A DNA stretch of 64,000 bases from Muraenolepis orangiensis (Eukaryota > Chordata > Actinopteri > Gadiformes > Muraenolepididae), in assembly GCA_027704905.1 (NCBI GenBank), contig CM051013.1:15670254-15734253 (forward strand), given 5' to 3'. The position numbers and the translations under genes are program-made. Shown one piece after another: positions 31,411 to 45,183 of the stretch (the stretch's first letter is position 1; every line of letters starts with the position of its first letter). The notes below the pieces were generated by a model that had not been told where the DNA came from, did not search any database, and saw only the letters and a program-made list of their open reading frames with translations.

Positions 31411-32980
31411 GTCAATCCAGTCAGTCCAGTCAGTCCCAGTCTATCCACTGTGAAGCCAGTGTGCAATGGGCTTTCTGGTGCCTACTGACTGAAAAAAAAG
31501 AATGCAACATTGTCACAATAATAATAATATTAATAACACAATGAAGATGATAAGAAGACTGTCTTGTTGATACAAAATGTAATATGTGTTGTAATAATAC
31601 AATACACATAACCCACAAACAAGATGGATTCGGGGGGGCTTAAGGGCCACAGGCGGAAAGCATAGCTCAGGAGCGATTCCGGAAAAACAGACGACGGGGA
31701 ATTCCCCCAACTGTAGACGTCCATCCCCTCCCACCCGGTCACCACCTCTTCAACCAGGGTCACCTCCCCCCCACTCCTTGCCCTCCCCACCCGCGTCCAG
31801 TTAGTAGTGAATTAGCGGTCAAGCGACCATCCCCTTCCAGTCCGATTAGGCGCTATCTGAGTTCTGGCCGGGTTTGTGTACACACAGCACATTCCAGACA
31901 AGCTGAGCACGATGAGGACATCTACGGGAAGGGGGGTGTGGGGGTGAGGGGTGAGGGAGGACGAGATGGAGGGAGACAGCGAGGATGGGAGGGACAAATT
32001 AAATATTCAATATTAAGCAGAGGTGAAGAAAACCTCTTTCACCTCTTCACAGAGGTGAAAGAGGAGCTGGAAGGTCTTAAATGCAAGGGCTTGCAGGGCT
32101 TTGAAACAAAGTGAAAAAAAATATGTTTATAACAATAACTGGTCTGACAACTAGTAAGTGATTTGGGAGTTGAATGTCCTCACTTAAAAAAAAAAGAAGA
32201 AGAATGACATAATCCTTTACAGAGAAGGCCTCCTACCGCAAGTTCAACAACAATGACTTCATGAAGCTTGGAGAGGTTTCAACAACGTCCTCAAACCCCA
32301 GAGAAGACCAACCTCGAATGTTCTCCATCACGGTAAAGGTCTTCACAAAATGAACACACGCAGAGATGAATGAGAAGGAAGGAGAGTCATACAGAGTATG
32401 TATAGGTTAAATTCATCATAACCTCTTCAAGAATTTCCCAAATCCACATTGGACGACTATTAACCTATTTGACCGATAGAGAGAACACATACAAAAGGAC
32501 ACACCAGGGAAAGACATGAAGTGAGGGCAAAAACAACACGCCACAGTGAGACCATTTAATTGCTATTGTTAATTTGAACTGTCATTTATGTTATTATTGG
32601 CCTGGAATGGGGAGAGGCAGGAAGATGGATGAGACCAATCAGAAAACAAAAAAAGCAAAGATTAAGACATTTCTATATAAAGACACAGCCCATCAGAGAT
32701 GGAGCTGAGTGGACCTTCGTCGAGGAGATCAGAGGGTATCTCACACTGGATGGGAGTGGGCGAGGAGGAGTGGCCTGAGGTTTTCATCTCATGATCGTCT
32801 GGAGCGGGGCCGTTCCCTCCTCTGGGGTCACAGGAGAGGACTGAAGCCTTTCAAGAGGCCCCCACACACCCTCAAAGTAAAACATGAAACAGGGCAAAGA
32901 AAGCCCTCACACAAACACGTGCAGACACGGACACCGCATGTACTAATGTCAACATCATTTATGACCTTATTTCTTCCTTT
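31411..32980. other. Intergenic, one small hairpin
   Basis: No gene is supported. A perfect 14-bp inverted repeat with a TCAC loop lies at 32033-32064 (CCTCTTTCACCTCT and its complement). A short stretch near 32221-32330 reads as peptide-like sequence but is not recognised. Confidence 0.5.
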
Positions 32981-33689
32981 ATGCTTAGTTCCCACTGTCG
33001 TGCGATCCGAACACGATTGGCCATTCGTAGCTGATCGTGGAATTTCTCGGAAATTTCAGGTTTGGATACGAGGTGATGCGAGTCGATACGTTCTGATACG
33101 ATTTCGTGGGAGATCGCAACACTTCTCAACAGAGTGTGGTGTTTGTCTTGTCTAAGATCGATCCCGATAACCACAATTTGGAAGCACGATTAGATGCGAT
33201 CTGTCATACGATCTGTCAAGTCAAGTCAAGTTTATTGTCACTTCACAGTTTACACAGTTTAAGTATAAAGCAGTGAGTGAAAATCTTATGTGCAATACCC
33301 AACGACAGACAGCAGTTATAGAAATAAGATACACCCTGTAACACTCTCGATGGTGCCGGTATAGAATGTTCTCAGGATGCGGGGGCCCATGCTGAATTTC
33401 CTCAGACGCCTGAGAAAATACAGGCGTTGTTGGGCCCTTTTCACCACGTGTGTGGTGTGCGTGGACCATGTGACCATGTGACCATCTGCTTTGTTACGAT
33501 GCAATACGATCTGATACGATGATCCCGATTGACAATTGATCGTAGAAATTATTTTAACCGTTAAACCAAAAAGTTTCTACGATTAACACGATTGCCACGA
33601 CTGATATCTGATAGGATCACCACGATTAGTCCACGATTAAGACCACGATTTCAATCGTGCCGCGAATCGTGATAGTGGGAACCTAGCAT
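32981..33689. mobile_element. ACGAT-rich TIR element with nested LINE
   Basis: The left end ATGCTTAGTTCCCACTGTCG and the right end, reverse-complemented ATGCTAGGTTCCCACTATCACG, are terminal inverted repeats. The interior is full of ACGAT/ATCGT words in both orientations. A LINE 3' fragment (33219-33482) is inserted near the middle, so the element itself is about 445 bp. No transposase is present, and the family is unknown to me. Confidence 0.6.
33219..33482 (-). mobile_element. LINE 3' fragment, reverse, nested
   Basis: Starts with TCAAGTCAAGTCAAGTTTAT and continues to TCTCGATGGTGCCGGTATAG, ending in GGTGTGCGTGGACCATG. The reverse complement matches the end of the larger LINE fragment at 48880-49690 at both the coding (TFYTGTIES-like) and 3' terminal parts. 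The region corresponding to 49175-49600 is missing, so this copy is internally deleted. Confidence 0.75.
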
Positions 33690-33744
33690 TACTTAGAACC
33701 CCTTTTTTTCCTAATGTTAAACCTGGTAACTTGTTTATATATAT

Positions 33745-33915
33745 TCTATCAGTCACTTTGCTATCCTTTTTTTGGTCATTTTTATTTTTATTGTATGTAT
33801 TATTGTTATGGTATTGTTTTTGGAGATGTATACTAGGGGAGGGAATGGGGAGAAAGCATTCCAATGTACTTGTTACAAATGGCAAATAAATATCTGGTAT
33901 CTTGTATATAATCTT
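33745..33915 (+). mobile_element. LINE-like 3' tail
   Basis: AT-rich sequence ending GGGAATGGGGAGAAAGCATT, then CCAATGTACTTGTTACAAATGG and ATATCTGGTATCTTGTA. The reverse complement of 52535-52700 matches along most of its length, and the last part also matches 46580-46645. Confidence 0.65.
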
Positions 33916-35277
33916 CAACATAGTAAATTATGCCATTTTATCACTGTTACTAAAGTAAGATTGTAAATTGTGAGAGAGGGTTAAGCTTCTCGGACACTTA
34001 TAGTATTACAACATGACGCGTGGTGAATTTCATACACAACATCGCTCATTATAACGCTCTAACGACGGTACTGGCTTAAATGCTCGCTTGAGGTGTTTTT
34101 TGACTGATTTGAATCGAGTTAATTCGCCAAAGCGGAGATGGAAACAACTTTGCTGAATCAATTCTGACGTAGCAAACTTTGAACAGGTGCGTGTAGACCG
34201 CAGAGGAGATCAAATTATTGAAAATAATTTGAAAAATAAAGCTGCATGCATTGCCACTAGAATGACTGCATTTCTTTCCCTTTGTCTATGGACAGAATTA
34301 AACATGGCCAATACCAGTTATGTAAGAATGACTATACTATATAACTTGTCCGATTGACATGAACTCCTGCAGATGACCTCGCTCCATTTTTGCATAAAAC
34401 ATTGCTATCAATTTTGTCTCATGGGTGGTTTTTGTTGCCTCTTGATGGTCACCGCCCTTATTTATACAGTCTATGTCATTGCCCAATATCTGTCATCGCT
34501 GACCTAGTTTGTTCGCTCCAACTAGTTGACACAACTAATTCGCATTTCCAAAAGTTTGCTTAAAATTCACTTTGACTGTTAGATGAAAACCCGGTTATTG
34601 CCCTCCTAATCAAAAAGAGAGTTATATATTTCCAGGAGATATGAGCTGCTGCTGCTGTGAAACATGTGGTAACAGTAACAAATATTCCAAATGTAAGACA
34701 CGTTACAATAAGTTACACAAACTAAAATAAAGTCTAACCTAATGGTGAGTGAAAGAGCGCTGTGACTCAACTCAAAGACACTCACTCCTTCCTTCCTTGC
34801 AGCCGCCCCATGAGTAATTCTTTACGTAAATCTGCACTTCATATACTTGGATTGTGAAGCGTTATATTATTAGCCGCTATGTTGCTCGCAGTTCATTGCT
34901 AAATACCCAGGGGTTACCGCGCGGCGATGAGTCATGGCGAAATACCGTAAGCATAAATCATAACATCATCTGACATCAAATCAGGCTCAGAGGTCACCCA
35001 TGCGGCTGACACTACCGAAGAAACTCATGGCTTTTACCACCCGATTTTTTTTTCTTTTAAAATATTTGCACTCAGAGGCTAGATGAGGGCATGGGGGCGG
35101 GAGGGGTTGAATACTGGCAGACTTCCTCAGATGCTAGCACGTAGCCGCCAGACTGAAACGTTCCACTATGACCTGCTGGACTATGTAGGCTAAGTGGCTA
35201 CTTGAAGTATATTTTTGCTCACCGCTATTTGTGATTATGTTCGTGTGTGTGTGTGTGAGAGAGAGATTGTGTTTGCA

Positions 35278-35312
<35 letters not shown>

Positions 35313-36395
35313 TTGTAACGTATGTGTGTCTGTGTGGGTGTGCGTGCGTTTGCATGTGTGTGTGTGTGTGTGTGTGTGTGTTTGGAAGTGTTTGTGTGTG
35401 TGTTTATTTCAGTGTGCACGTGTAGGTCTGTGCATGTGAGTGAACAAATGCTTGTAGGATGTGCCAGTGTGTTACATGCACATACTGTATGTGTGATTGT
35501 GTCGGGGTGTGTGTATGCAGTGCACGGTGTGTATGCGAGTGTGTGTGTGCGTGTGTGTGCGCGTGTTTGTATGACGTGTCAGCATGTTTGTGTGCACAGG
35601 TGGTGAGTGTTCGTTATTCTCATACTCAAGCTCCGTCTCCAATGTGAGACATTTAGCAAACAGCCATTGCCTAGCCTACAGTCATGTCCCATCTAAATCT
35701 TTCACTTGAGTCATTATTGTCATCTTCAAGTTTTGTTTTAATATACTATATATACTATGTAATTTGTATTGGGACCAATAGATATATTTTACTTTGTATT
35801 TATTTATTTATGCTTGCTCTCTCTTATGTATTTTTCCTGTATTATGTGCACCAGTACATGCTTTTTGAATGAAGTCTTTCACAGAGGTGAAAGACTTCAC
35901 CTCTGTGAAGTCTTTTTAGCATTAGTATCACTGCCTTTATTGATCAACTGACAGTATTTTAATGGGATGGTTTTTTGTGCATCATCGTCATCCTCCTCTT
36001 CCTTCTTCTCCTCCTCCTCTTCCTCCTCCTATGTGTGGGGGGTAGAAGTTGGAGGCTAACTACCATCGTGGTCCATCAGGCCCACTGTGGCGTTGTAGCT
36101 GAAATTCCGGCGGCCAATCGCGTTTCCGTTGCCACTGGCAACAAACAGTGAAGTCCAACAGTGTGCGGTGTGCGGGAAAAAAACTAAAAACGAAACAACG
36201 TCAATGAAAATAATCATACAGAAACCCAGTACGGTGGAAACAGAGTGATCGTTCCAGGAGAACCAGTATAGGCGAGTGGAAAGAAACGGGAGTGAAAAAA
36301 CGTGGAAAACGTTAGAGCACAGTAGAGCCCACGGATTAATGGTTGCCAGCTGAGGGTCCCCGGTGGGTGCTTATAGAATAAGAGGAGGTTACAGA

Positions 36396-36398
<3 letters not shown>
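33916..36398. other. Intergenic, TG repeats and a hairpin
   Basis: TG/GA-rich DNA at about 35236-35410 with degenerate TG to 35605. A perfect 14-bp inverted repeat (TTCACAGAGGTGAA, AGAC loop) lies at 35878-35909. No gene is supported. Confidence 0.5.
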
Positions 36399-36482
<84 letters not shown>

Positions 36483-36498
36483 GGGGGGGGGGGGGGGG
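36399..36498. repeat. (GA)n ending in poly-G
   Basis: About 80 bp of GA repeat followed by a 17-base G run at 36482-36498. The same GA-then-G design occurs at 248-301. The following 36500-37385 contains no recognised feature. Confidence 0.9.
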
Positions 36499-37385
36499 TT
36501 CCCTTAGTAACGGGGGTCCTCCTGCAAAAGGGATTTCCCAGAACTCCACCTTCCTCCACCTCCCTGTTTTCCGCACGTTCGCGGTCCTACACTTTCTGGC
36601 AACCCCTCGAGCCTCAGACAGACGCTAATTACACAGGACGCATGAGTCACTGCCAAACACCAGAAATAGATGCAGCGCGGAGTTAGTGAGAGAAAAAAAA
36701 CAACCAAAAAAACTGATAGGGAACAGATGCCTTTTTGAGGTGCTCTGGAAAGTGGAGAAGTTAGGGAACCAGTCATTTTTTTCTCTCTAGTTTCTGAATG
36801 GATGACTCATTCGAAGGCTGGAGATGTGCCCTATGGGCGGCTAACGGTGGTAATTCTTCCTCTCATGAAATGGTTCAAAAGAGGAAGAGAGAACTAAGTC
36901 GGTTTTGGACCGTTGCTAGGTAGCTTCGGGCTAGCCGTAGTAGAAGGTCAAAAAATGCGCCTGGGATTCCAGGCCTGGCGTGTTTTAAAGGACTTTCAGA
37001 GCTGTCAAGCAGTCCCTTATTGTCCCAGACGGATGGACAGACGGATGGTGTGAAGGAAAAGACTCAGATCTTTGTCTGGGTGCAGAGCGAGTAATGGCAG
37101 CAGCATCTCAGTCAAAGAAACCCTTTTACAGCTGAACAGTCTTTGTCTTTGAAAATGTGTGCGTGTTTCGTTTTTTTCTCCTCTGTCTTTTCCTTCACAC
37201 TCTCTCTCTGGGTCTTAAATCTCCGACTGCGACTGAAAGTGTAAGGTTGTGTGGGGTTTTTCATACAGTGGGCTCCGCCTAAATGAACCGATTGTGTTTG
37301 AGGGGAACCAGTTAACTACAGGGTAGCCGCGCACACAGGCATGCTGCGCTGTCCTGAAAGAAACGCTCACACAGTAAGCTGTATC

Positions 37386-40300
37386 TGCAACTACTGGACC
37401 AGTTCAACTACTGGACCCAGTTAACTACTGGACCCAGTTCACTAGACTACTGGACCCAGTTAACTACTGGACCCAGTTAACTACTGGACCCAGTTCACTA
37501 GACTACTGGACCCAGTTAACTACTGGACCCAGTTAACTACTGGACCCAGATAACTACTGGACCCAGTTCACTACTTGACCCAGTTCACTAGACTACTGGA
37601 CCCAGTTAACTACTCAACCCAGTTTACTAGACTACTGGACCCACTTAACTACTGGACCCAGTTAACTACTGGACCCAGTTCACTAGACTACCGGACCCAG
37701 TTAACTACTCAACCCAGTTTACTAGACTACCCAGTTAACTACTGGACCCAGTTCACTACTGGACCCACTTAACTACTGGACCCAGTTCACTAGACTACTG
37801 GACCCAATTAACTAGACTAATGGACCCACTTAACTACTGGACCCAGTTCACTAGACTACTGGAGCCATTTAACTACTGGACCCAGTTCACTAGACTACTG
37901 GACCCAATTAACTAGACTAATGGACCCAGTCCACTAGACTACTGGACCCAATTAACTACTGGACCCAGTTCACTAGACTACTGGACCCAATTAACTAGAC
38001 TACTGGAGCCAGTTAACTACTGGACCCAGTTAACTAGACTACTGGACCCAGTTAACTACTGGACCCAGTTAACTACTGGACCCAGTTAACTACTGGACCC
38101 ACTTAACTACTGGACCCAGTTCACTAGACTACCGGACCCAGTTAACTACTCAACCCAGTTTACTAGACTACCCAGTTAACTACTGGACCCAGTTCACTAC
38201 TGGACCCACTTAACTACTGGACCCAGTTCACTAGACTACTGGACCCAATTAACTAGACTAATGGACCCACTTAACTACTGGACCCAGTTCACTAGACTAC
38301 TGGAGCCATTTAACTACTGGACCCAGTTCACTAGACTACTGGACCCAATTAACTAGACTACTGGACCCAGTGCACTAGACTACTGGACCCAATTAACTAC
38401 TGGACCCAGTTCACTAGACTACTGGACCCAATTAACTAGACTACTGGAGCCAGTTAACTACTGGACCCAGTTAACTAGACTACTGGACCCAGTTAACTAC
38501 TGGACCCAGTTAACTACTGGACCCAGTTAACTACTGGACCCACTTAACTACTGGACCCAGTTAACTAGACTACTGGACACAGTTAACTAGACTACTGGAG
38601 CAGGTTAACTACTGGACCCAGTTAACTACTGGACCCAGTTAACTACTGGACCCAGATAACTACTGGACCCAGTTCACTAGACTACTGGACCCAGTTAACT
38701 ACTCAACCCAGTTTACTAGACTACTGGACCCACTTAACTACTGGACCCAGTTAACTACTGGACCCAGTTCACTAGACTACCAGACCCAGTTAACTACTCA
38801 ACCCAGTTTACTAGACTACTGGACCCACTTAACTACTGGACCCAGTTAACTACTGGACCCAGTTCACTAGACTACTGGACCCAGTTAACTACTGGACCCA
38901 GTTTACTACTGGACCCAGTGCACTACTGGACCCAGTTCACTAGAATACTGGACCCAGTTAACTACTGGACCCAGGTCACTAGACTACTGGACCCAGTTAA
39001 CTACTGGACCCAGTTAACTGCTGGACCCAGTTTACTAGACTAATGGCCCCAGTTAACTACTGGACCCAGTTCACTACTGGACCCAGTTCACTAGATTACT
39101 GGATCCATTTAACTACTGGACCCAGTTCACTAGACTACTGGACGCAGTTAACTAGACTACTGGACCCGGTTAACTACTGGACCCAGATCACTAGACTACT
39201 GGACGCAGTTAACTAGACTACTGGACCCGGTTTACTACTGGACCCAGTTAACTACTGGACCCAGTTAACTACTGGACCCAGTTCACTACTGGACCCAGTT
39301 AACTACTGGACCCAGTTCACTAGACTACCAGACCCAGTTAACTACTCAACCCAGTTTACTAGACTACTGGACCCAGTTAACTACTGGACCCAGTTAACTA
39401 CTGGACCCAGTTCACTACTGGACCCAGTTAACTACTGGACCCAGTTAACTACTGGACCCAGTTCACTAGACTACTGGACCCAGTTAACTACTGGACCCAG
39501 TGCACTACTGGACCCAGTTCACTAGAATACTGGACCCAGTTAACTACTGGACCCAGGTCACTAGACTACTGGACCCAGTTAACTACTGGACCCAGTTAAC
39601 TGCTGGACCCAGTTTACTAGACTAATGGCCCCAGTTAACTACTGGACCCAGTTCACTAGATTACTGGATCCATTTAACTAGACTACTGGACGCAGTTAAC
39701 TAGACTACTGGACCCGGTTAACTACTGGACCCAGTTAACTACTGGACCCAGTTCACTAGACTACTGGACCCAGTTAACTACTCAACCCAGTTTACTAGAC
39801 TACTGGACCCACTTAACTACTGGACCCAGTTAACTACTGGACCCAGTTCACTAGACTACTGGACCCAGTTAACTACTCAACCCAGTTTACTAGACTACTG
39901 GACCCACTTAACTACTGGACCCAGTTAACTACTGGACCCAGTTCACTAGACTACTGGACCCAGTTAACTACTCAACCCAGTTTACTAGACTACTGGACCC
40001 ACTTAACTACTGGACCCACTTAACTACTGGACCCAGTTTACTAGACTACTGGACCCACTTAACTACTGGATCCAGTTAACTACTGGACCCAGTTAACTAG
40101 TGGACCCAGTTAACTACTGGACCCAGATAACTACTGGACCCAGTTAACTAGACTACTGGACCAGGTTAATTACTGGACCCAGTTAACTACTGGACCCAGT
40201 TAACTACTGGACCCAGATAACTACTGGACCCAGTTCACTAGACTACTGGACCCAGTTAACTACTCAACCCAGTTTACTAGACTACTGGACCCACTTAACT

Positions 40301-43300
40301 ACTGGACCCAGTTAACTACTGGACCCAGTTCACTAGACTACTGGACCCAGTTAACTACTCAACCCAGTTTACTAGACTACTGGACCCACTTAACTACTGG
40401 ATCCAGTTAACTAGTGGACCCAGTTAACTACTGGACCCACTTAACTACTGGACCCAGTTAACTACTGGACCCAGTTCACTACTGGACCCAGATAACTACT
40501 GGACCCAGTTCACTAGACTACTGGACCCAGTTAACAACTCAACCCAGTTTACTAGACTACTGGACCCACTTAACTACTGGACCCAGTTAACTACTGGACC
40601 CAGTTCACTAGACTACCAGACCCAGTTAACTACTCAACCCAGTTTACTAGACTACTGGACCCACTTAACTACTGGACCCACTTAACTACTGGACCCAGTT
40701 CACTAGACTACTGGACCCAGTTAACTACTGGACCCAGTTCACTACTGGACCCACTTAACTACTGGACCCAGTTCACTAGACTGCTGGACCAAATTAACTA
40801 GACTAATGGACCCACTTAACTACTGGACCCAGTTAACTACTGGACCCAGTTCACTAGACTACTGGAGCCATTTAACTACTGGACCCAGTTCACTAGACTA
40901 CTGGACCCAATTAACTAGACTACTGGACCCACTTAACGACTGGACCCAGTTCACTAGATTACTGGATCCATTTAACTACTGGACCCAGTTCACTAGACTA
41001 CTGGATGCAGTTAACTAGACTACTGGACCCGGTTAACTACTGGACCCAGTTAACTACTGGACCCAGTTCAGTAGACTACTGGACCCAGTTAACTACTCAA
41101 CCCAGTTTACGAGACTACTGGACCCACTTAACTACTGGATCCAGTTAACTACTGGACCCAGTTAACTAGTGGACCCAGTTAACTACTGGACCCACTTAAC
41201 TACTGGACCCAGTTAACTACTGGACCCACTTAACTACTGGACCCAGTACATTTCTGGAGCCATGTCACTAGACTACTGGACCCAGTTAACTGCTGGACCC
41301 AGTTCACTACTGGACCCACTTAACTACTGGACCCAGTTAACTACTGGACCCAGTTCACTACTGGACCCAGTTAACTACTGGAGCCAGTTCACTAGACTAC
41401 TGGACCCCATTAACTACTGGACCCAGTTAACTACTGGAACCAGTTCACTAGACTACTGGACCCAGTGCACTACTGGACCCAGTTCACTAGACTACTGGAC
41501 CCAGTTAACTACTGGGCCCAGGTCACTAGACGACTGGACCCACTTAACTACTGGACCCAGTTAACTACTGGACCCAGTTCACTAGACTACTGGACCCAGT
41601 TAACTACTCAACCCAGTTTACTAGACTACTGGACCCAGTGCACTACTGGACCCAGTTCACTAGACTACTGGACCCAGTTAACTACTGGGCCCAGGTCACT
41701 AGACTACTGGACCCAGTTAACTACTGGACCCAGTTAACTACTGGACCCAGTTCACTAGACTACTGGACCCAGTTAACTACTGGACCCAGTTAACTACTGG
41801 ACCCAGTTCACTAGACTATTGGACCCAGTTAACTACTGGACCCAGTTAACTACTGGACCCAGTGCACTACTGGACCCAGTTCACTAGACTACTGGACCCA
41901 GTTAACTACTGGACCCAAGTCACTAGCTTACTGGACCCAGTTAACTACTGGACCCAGTTAACTACTGGACCCAGTTCACTAGACTACTGGACCCAGTTAA
42001 CTACTGGACCCAGTTAACAACTGGACCCAGTTCACTAGATTACTGGATCCATTTAACTACTGGACCCAGTTCACTAGACTACTGGACCCAATTAACTACT
42101 GGACCCAAGTCACTAGCTTACTGGACCCAGTTAACTACTGGACCCAGTTAACTACTGGACCCAGGTCACTTGACTACTGGACGCAGTTAACTACTGGACC
42201 CAAGTCACTAGCTTACTGGACCCAGTTAACTACTGGACCCAGTTAACTACTGGACCCAGTTAACTACTGGACCCAGTTAACTACTGGACCCAGTTCACTA
42301 GACTACTGGACCCAGTTAACTACTGGACCCAGTTAACAACTGGGCCCAGTTCACTAGATTACTGGATCCATTTAACTACTGGACCCAGTTCACTAGACTA
42401 CTGGACCCAATTAACTACTGGACCCAGGTCACTTGACTACTGGACGCAGTTAACTACTGGACCCAGTTCACTAGACTACTGGACCCAGTTAACTACTGGA
42501 CCCAGGTCACTTGACTACTGGACGCAGTTAACTACTGGACCCAGTTCACTAGACTACTGGACCCAATTAACTACTGGACCCAGGTCACTTGACTACTGGA
42601 CGCAGTTAACTACTGGACCCAGTTCACTAGACTACTGGACCCAGTTAACTACTGGACCCAGTTAACTACTGGACCCAGTTAACTACTGGACCCAGTTCAC
42701 TAGACTACTGGACCCAGTTAACTAGACTACTGGACCCAGTTAACTACTGGACCCAGTTAACTACTGGACCCAGTTCACTAGACTACTGGACCCAGTTAAC
42801 TACTGGACCCAGTTAACTACTGGACCCAGTTCACTAGATTACTGGATCCATTTAACTACTGGACCCAGTTAACTAAACTACTGGACGCAGTTAACTAGAC
42901 TACTGGACCCAGTTAACTACTGGACCCAGTTAACTACTGGACCCAGTTCACTAGACTACTGGACCCAGTTAACTACTCAACCCAGTTTACTAGACTACTG
43001 GACCCACTTAACTACTGGACCCACTTAACGACTGGATCCAGTTCACTAGATTACTGGATCCATTTAACTACTGGACCCAGTTCACTAGACTACTGGATGC
43101 AGTTAACTAGACTACTGGACCCGGTTAACTACTGGACCCAGTTAACTACTGGACCCAGTTCAGTAGACTACTGGACCCAGTTCACTACTGGACCCAGTCA
43201 ACTACTGGAGCCAGTTCACTAGACTACTGGACCCCATTAACTACTGGACCCAGTTAACTACTGGAACCAGTTCACTAGACTACTGGACCCAGTTAACTAC

Positions 43301-45180
43301 TGGACCCAGTTAACTACTGGACACAGTTCACTAGACTACTGGACCCAGTTAACTACTGGACCCAGTGCACTACTGGACCCTGTTCACTAGACTACTGGAC
43401 CCAGTTAACTACTGGACCCAGGTCACTAGACTACTGGACCCAGTTAACTACTGGACCCAGTTAACTACTGGACCCAGTTAACTACTGGACCCAGTTCACT
43501 AGACTACTGGACCCAGGTAACTACTGGACCCAGTTAACTACTGGACCCAGTGCACTACTGGACCCAGTTCACTAGACTACTGGACCCAGTTAACTATTGG
43601 ACCCAGGTCACTTGACTACTGGACACAGTTAACTACTGGACCCAAGTCACTAGATTACTGGACCCAGTTAACTACTGGACCCAGTTCACTAGACTACTGG
43701 ACCCAATTAACTACTGGACCCAGGTCACTTGACTACTGGACGCAGTTAACTACTGGACCCAGTTCACTAGACTACTGGACCCAGTTAACTACTGGACCCA
43801 GGTCACTTGACTACTGGACGCAGTTAACTACTGGACCCAGTTCACTAGACTACTGGACCCAATTAACTACTGGACCCAGTTGACTAGACTACTGGACCCA
43901 GTTAACTAGACTACTGGACCCAGTTAACTACTGGACCCAGTTCACTAGACTACTGGACCCAGTTAACTAGACTGCTGGACCCAGTTAACTACTGGACCCA
44001 GTTAACTACTGGACCCAGTTAACTACTGGACCCAGTTCACTAGACTACTGGACCCAGTTAACTACTCAACCCAGTTTACTAGACTACTGGACCCACTTAA
44101 CTACTGGACCCACTTAACGACTGGACCCAGTTCACTAGATTACTGGATCCATTTAACTACTGGACCCAGTTCACTAGACTACTGGATGCAGTTAACTAGA
44201 CTACTGGACCCGGTTAACTACTGGACCCAGTTAACTAGACTACTGGACCCAGTTAACTACTGGACCCAGTTCACTAGACTACTGGACCCAGTTCACTAGA
44301 CTACTGGACCCAGTTCACTAGACTACTGGACCCAGTTAACTAGACTACTGGACCCAGTTAACTACTGGACCCAGTTAACTAGACTACTGGACCCAGTTAA
44401 CTAGACTACTGGACCCAGTTAACTACTGGACCCAGTTCACTAGACTACTGGACCCAGTTAACTAGACTACTGGACCCAGTTAACTACTGGACCCAGTTCA
44501 CTAGACTACTGGACCCAGTTAACTAGACTACTGGACCCAGTTAACTAGACTACTGGACCCAGTTAACTACTGGACCCAGTTAACTACTGGAGCCAGTTCC
44601 CTAGACTACTGGACCCAGTTAACTACTGGACCCAGTTAACTAGACTACTGGACCCAGTTAACTAGACTACTGGACCCAGTTAACTAGACTACTGGACCCA
44701 GTTAACTACTGGACCCAGTTAACTAGACTACTGGACCCAGTTAACTACTGGACCCAGTTAACTACTGGACCCAGTTAACAACTGGAGCCAGATCCCTAGA
44801 CTACTGGACCCAGTTAACTACTGGACCCAGTTAACTACTGGAACCAGTTCACTAGACTACTGGACCCAGTTAACTGCTGGACCCAGTTAACTACTCGACC
44901 CAGTTCACTAGACTACTGGACCCACTTAACTTCTGGACCCAGTTAACTACTGGACGCAGTTAACTACTCGACCCAGTTAACTACTGGATCCACTTTACTA
45001 CTGGACCCAGTTAACTACTGGACCCACTTAACTACTGGACCCAGTAAACTTCTGGACCCAGTAAACTTCTGGACCCAGTTAACTAAACTACTAGACGCAG
45101 TTAACTACTAGATTAGTTAACTACTGGACCAGTTAACTACTGGATGCAATGAACGATTGGACCCAGCTAACAACTGGATG
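37386..45180. repeat. 7.8 kb minisatellite of 17/22-bp units
   Basis: Roughly 400 tandem units. The short unit is GGACCCAGTTAACTACT (17 bp). The long unit has CACTAGACTACT in place of AACTACT, giving 22 bp by insertion of five bases. Common variants are CCACTT, CTCAACCC, GGAGCC, GGACGC and GGATCC. Higher-order structure is visible: 37691-38131 recurs almost unchanged 441 bases further right, and a 95-base block repeats at 39781, 39876 and 39971. Both edges are degenerate. Plus-strand open frames made of LDYWTQLTTGPS-like repeats are by-products of the period, not genes. Confidence 0.97.
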
Positions 45181-45183
45181 AGT

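Noticed and set aside
32221..32340. Peptide-like stretch (KASYRKFNNNDFMKLGEV) as an exon
   Set aside because: No matching splice sites or neighbouring exons were found, and I recognise no family.
40806..41737. Open frames with LDYWTQLTTGPSS-type repeats
   Set aside because: They follow from the 17/22-bp minisatellite unit when three units keep frame. Frames are broken by changes between unit lengths, and no start context or splice sites exist.
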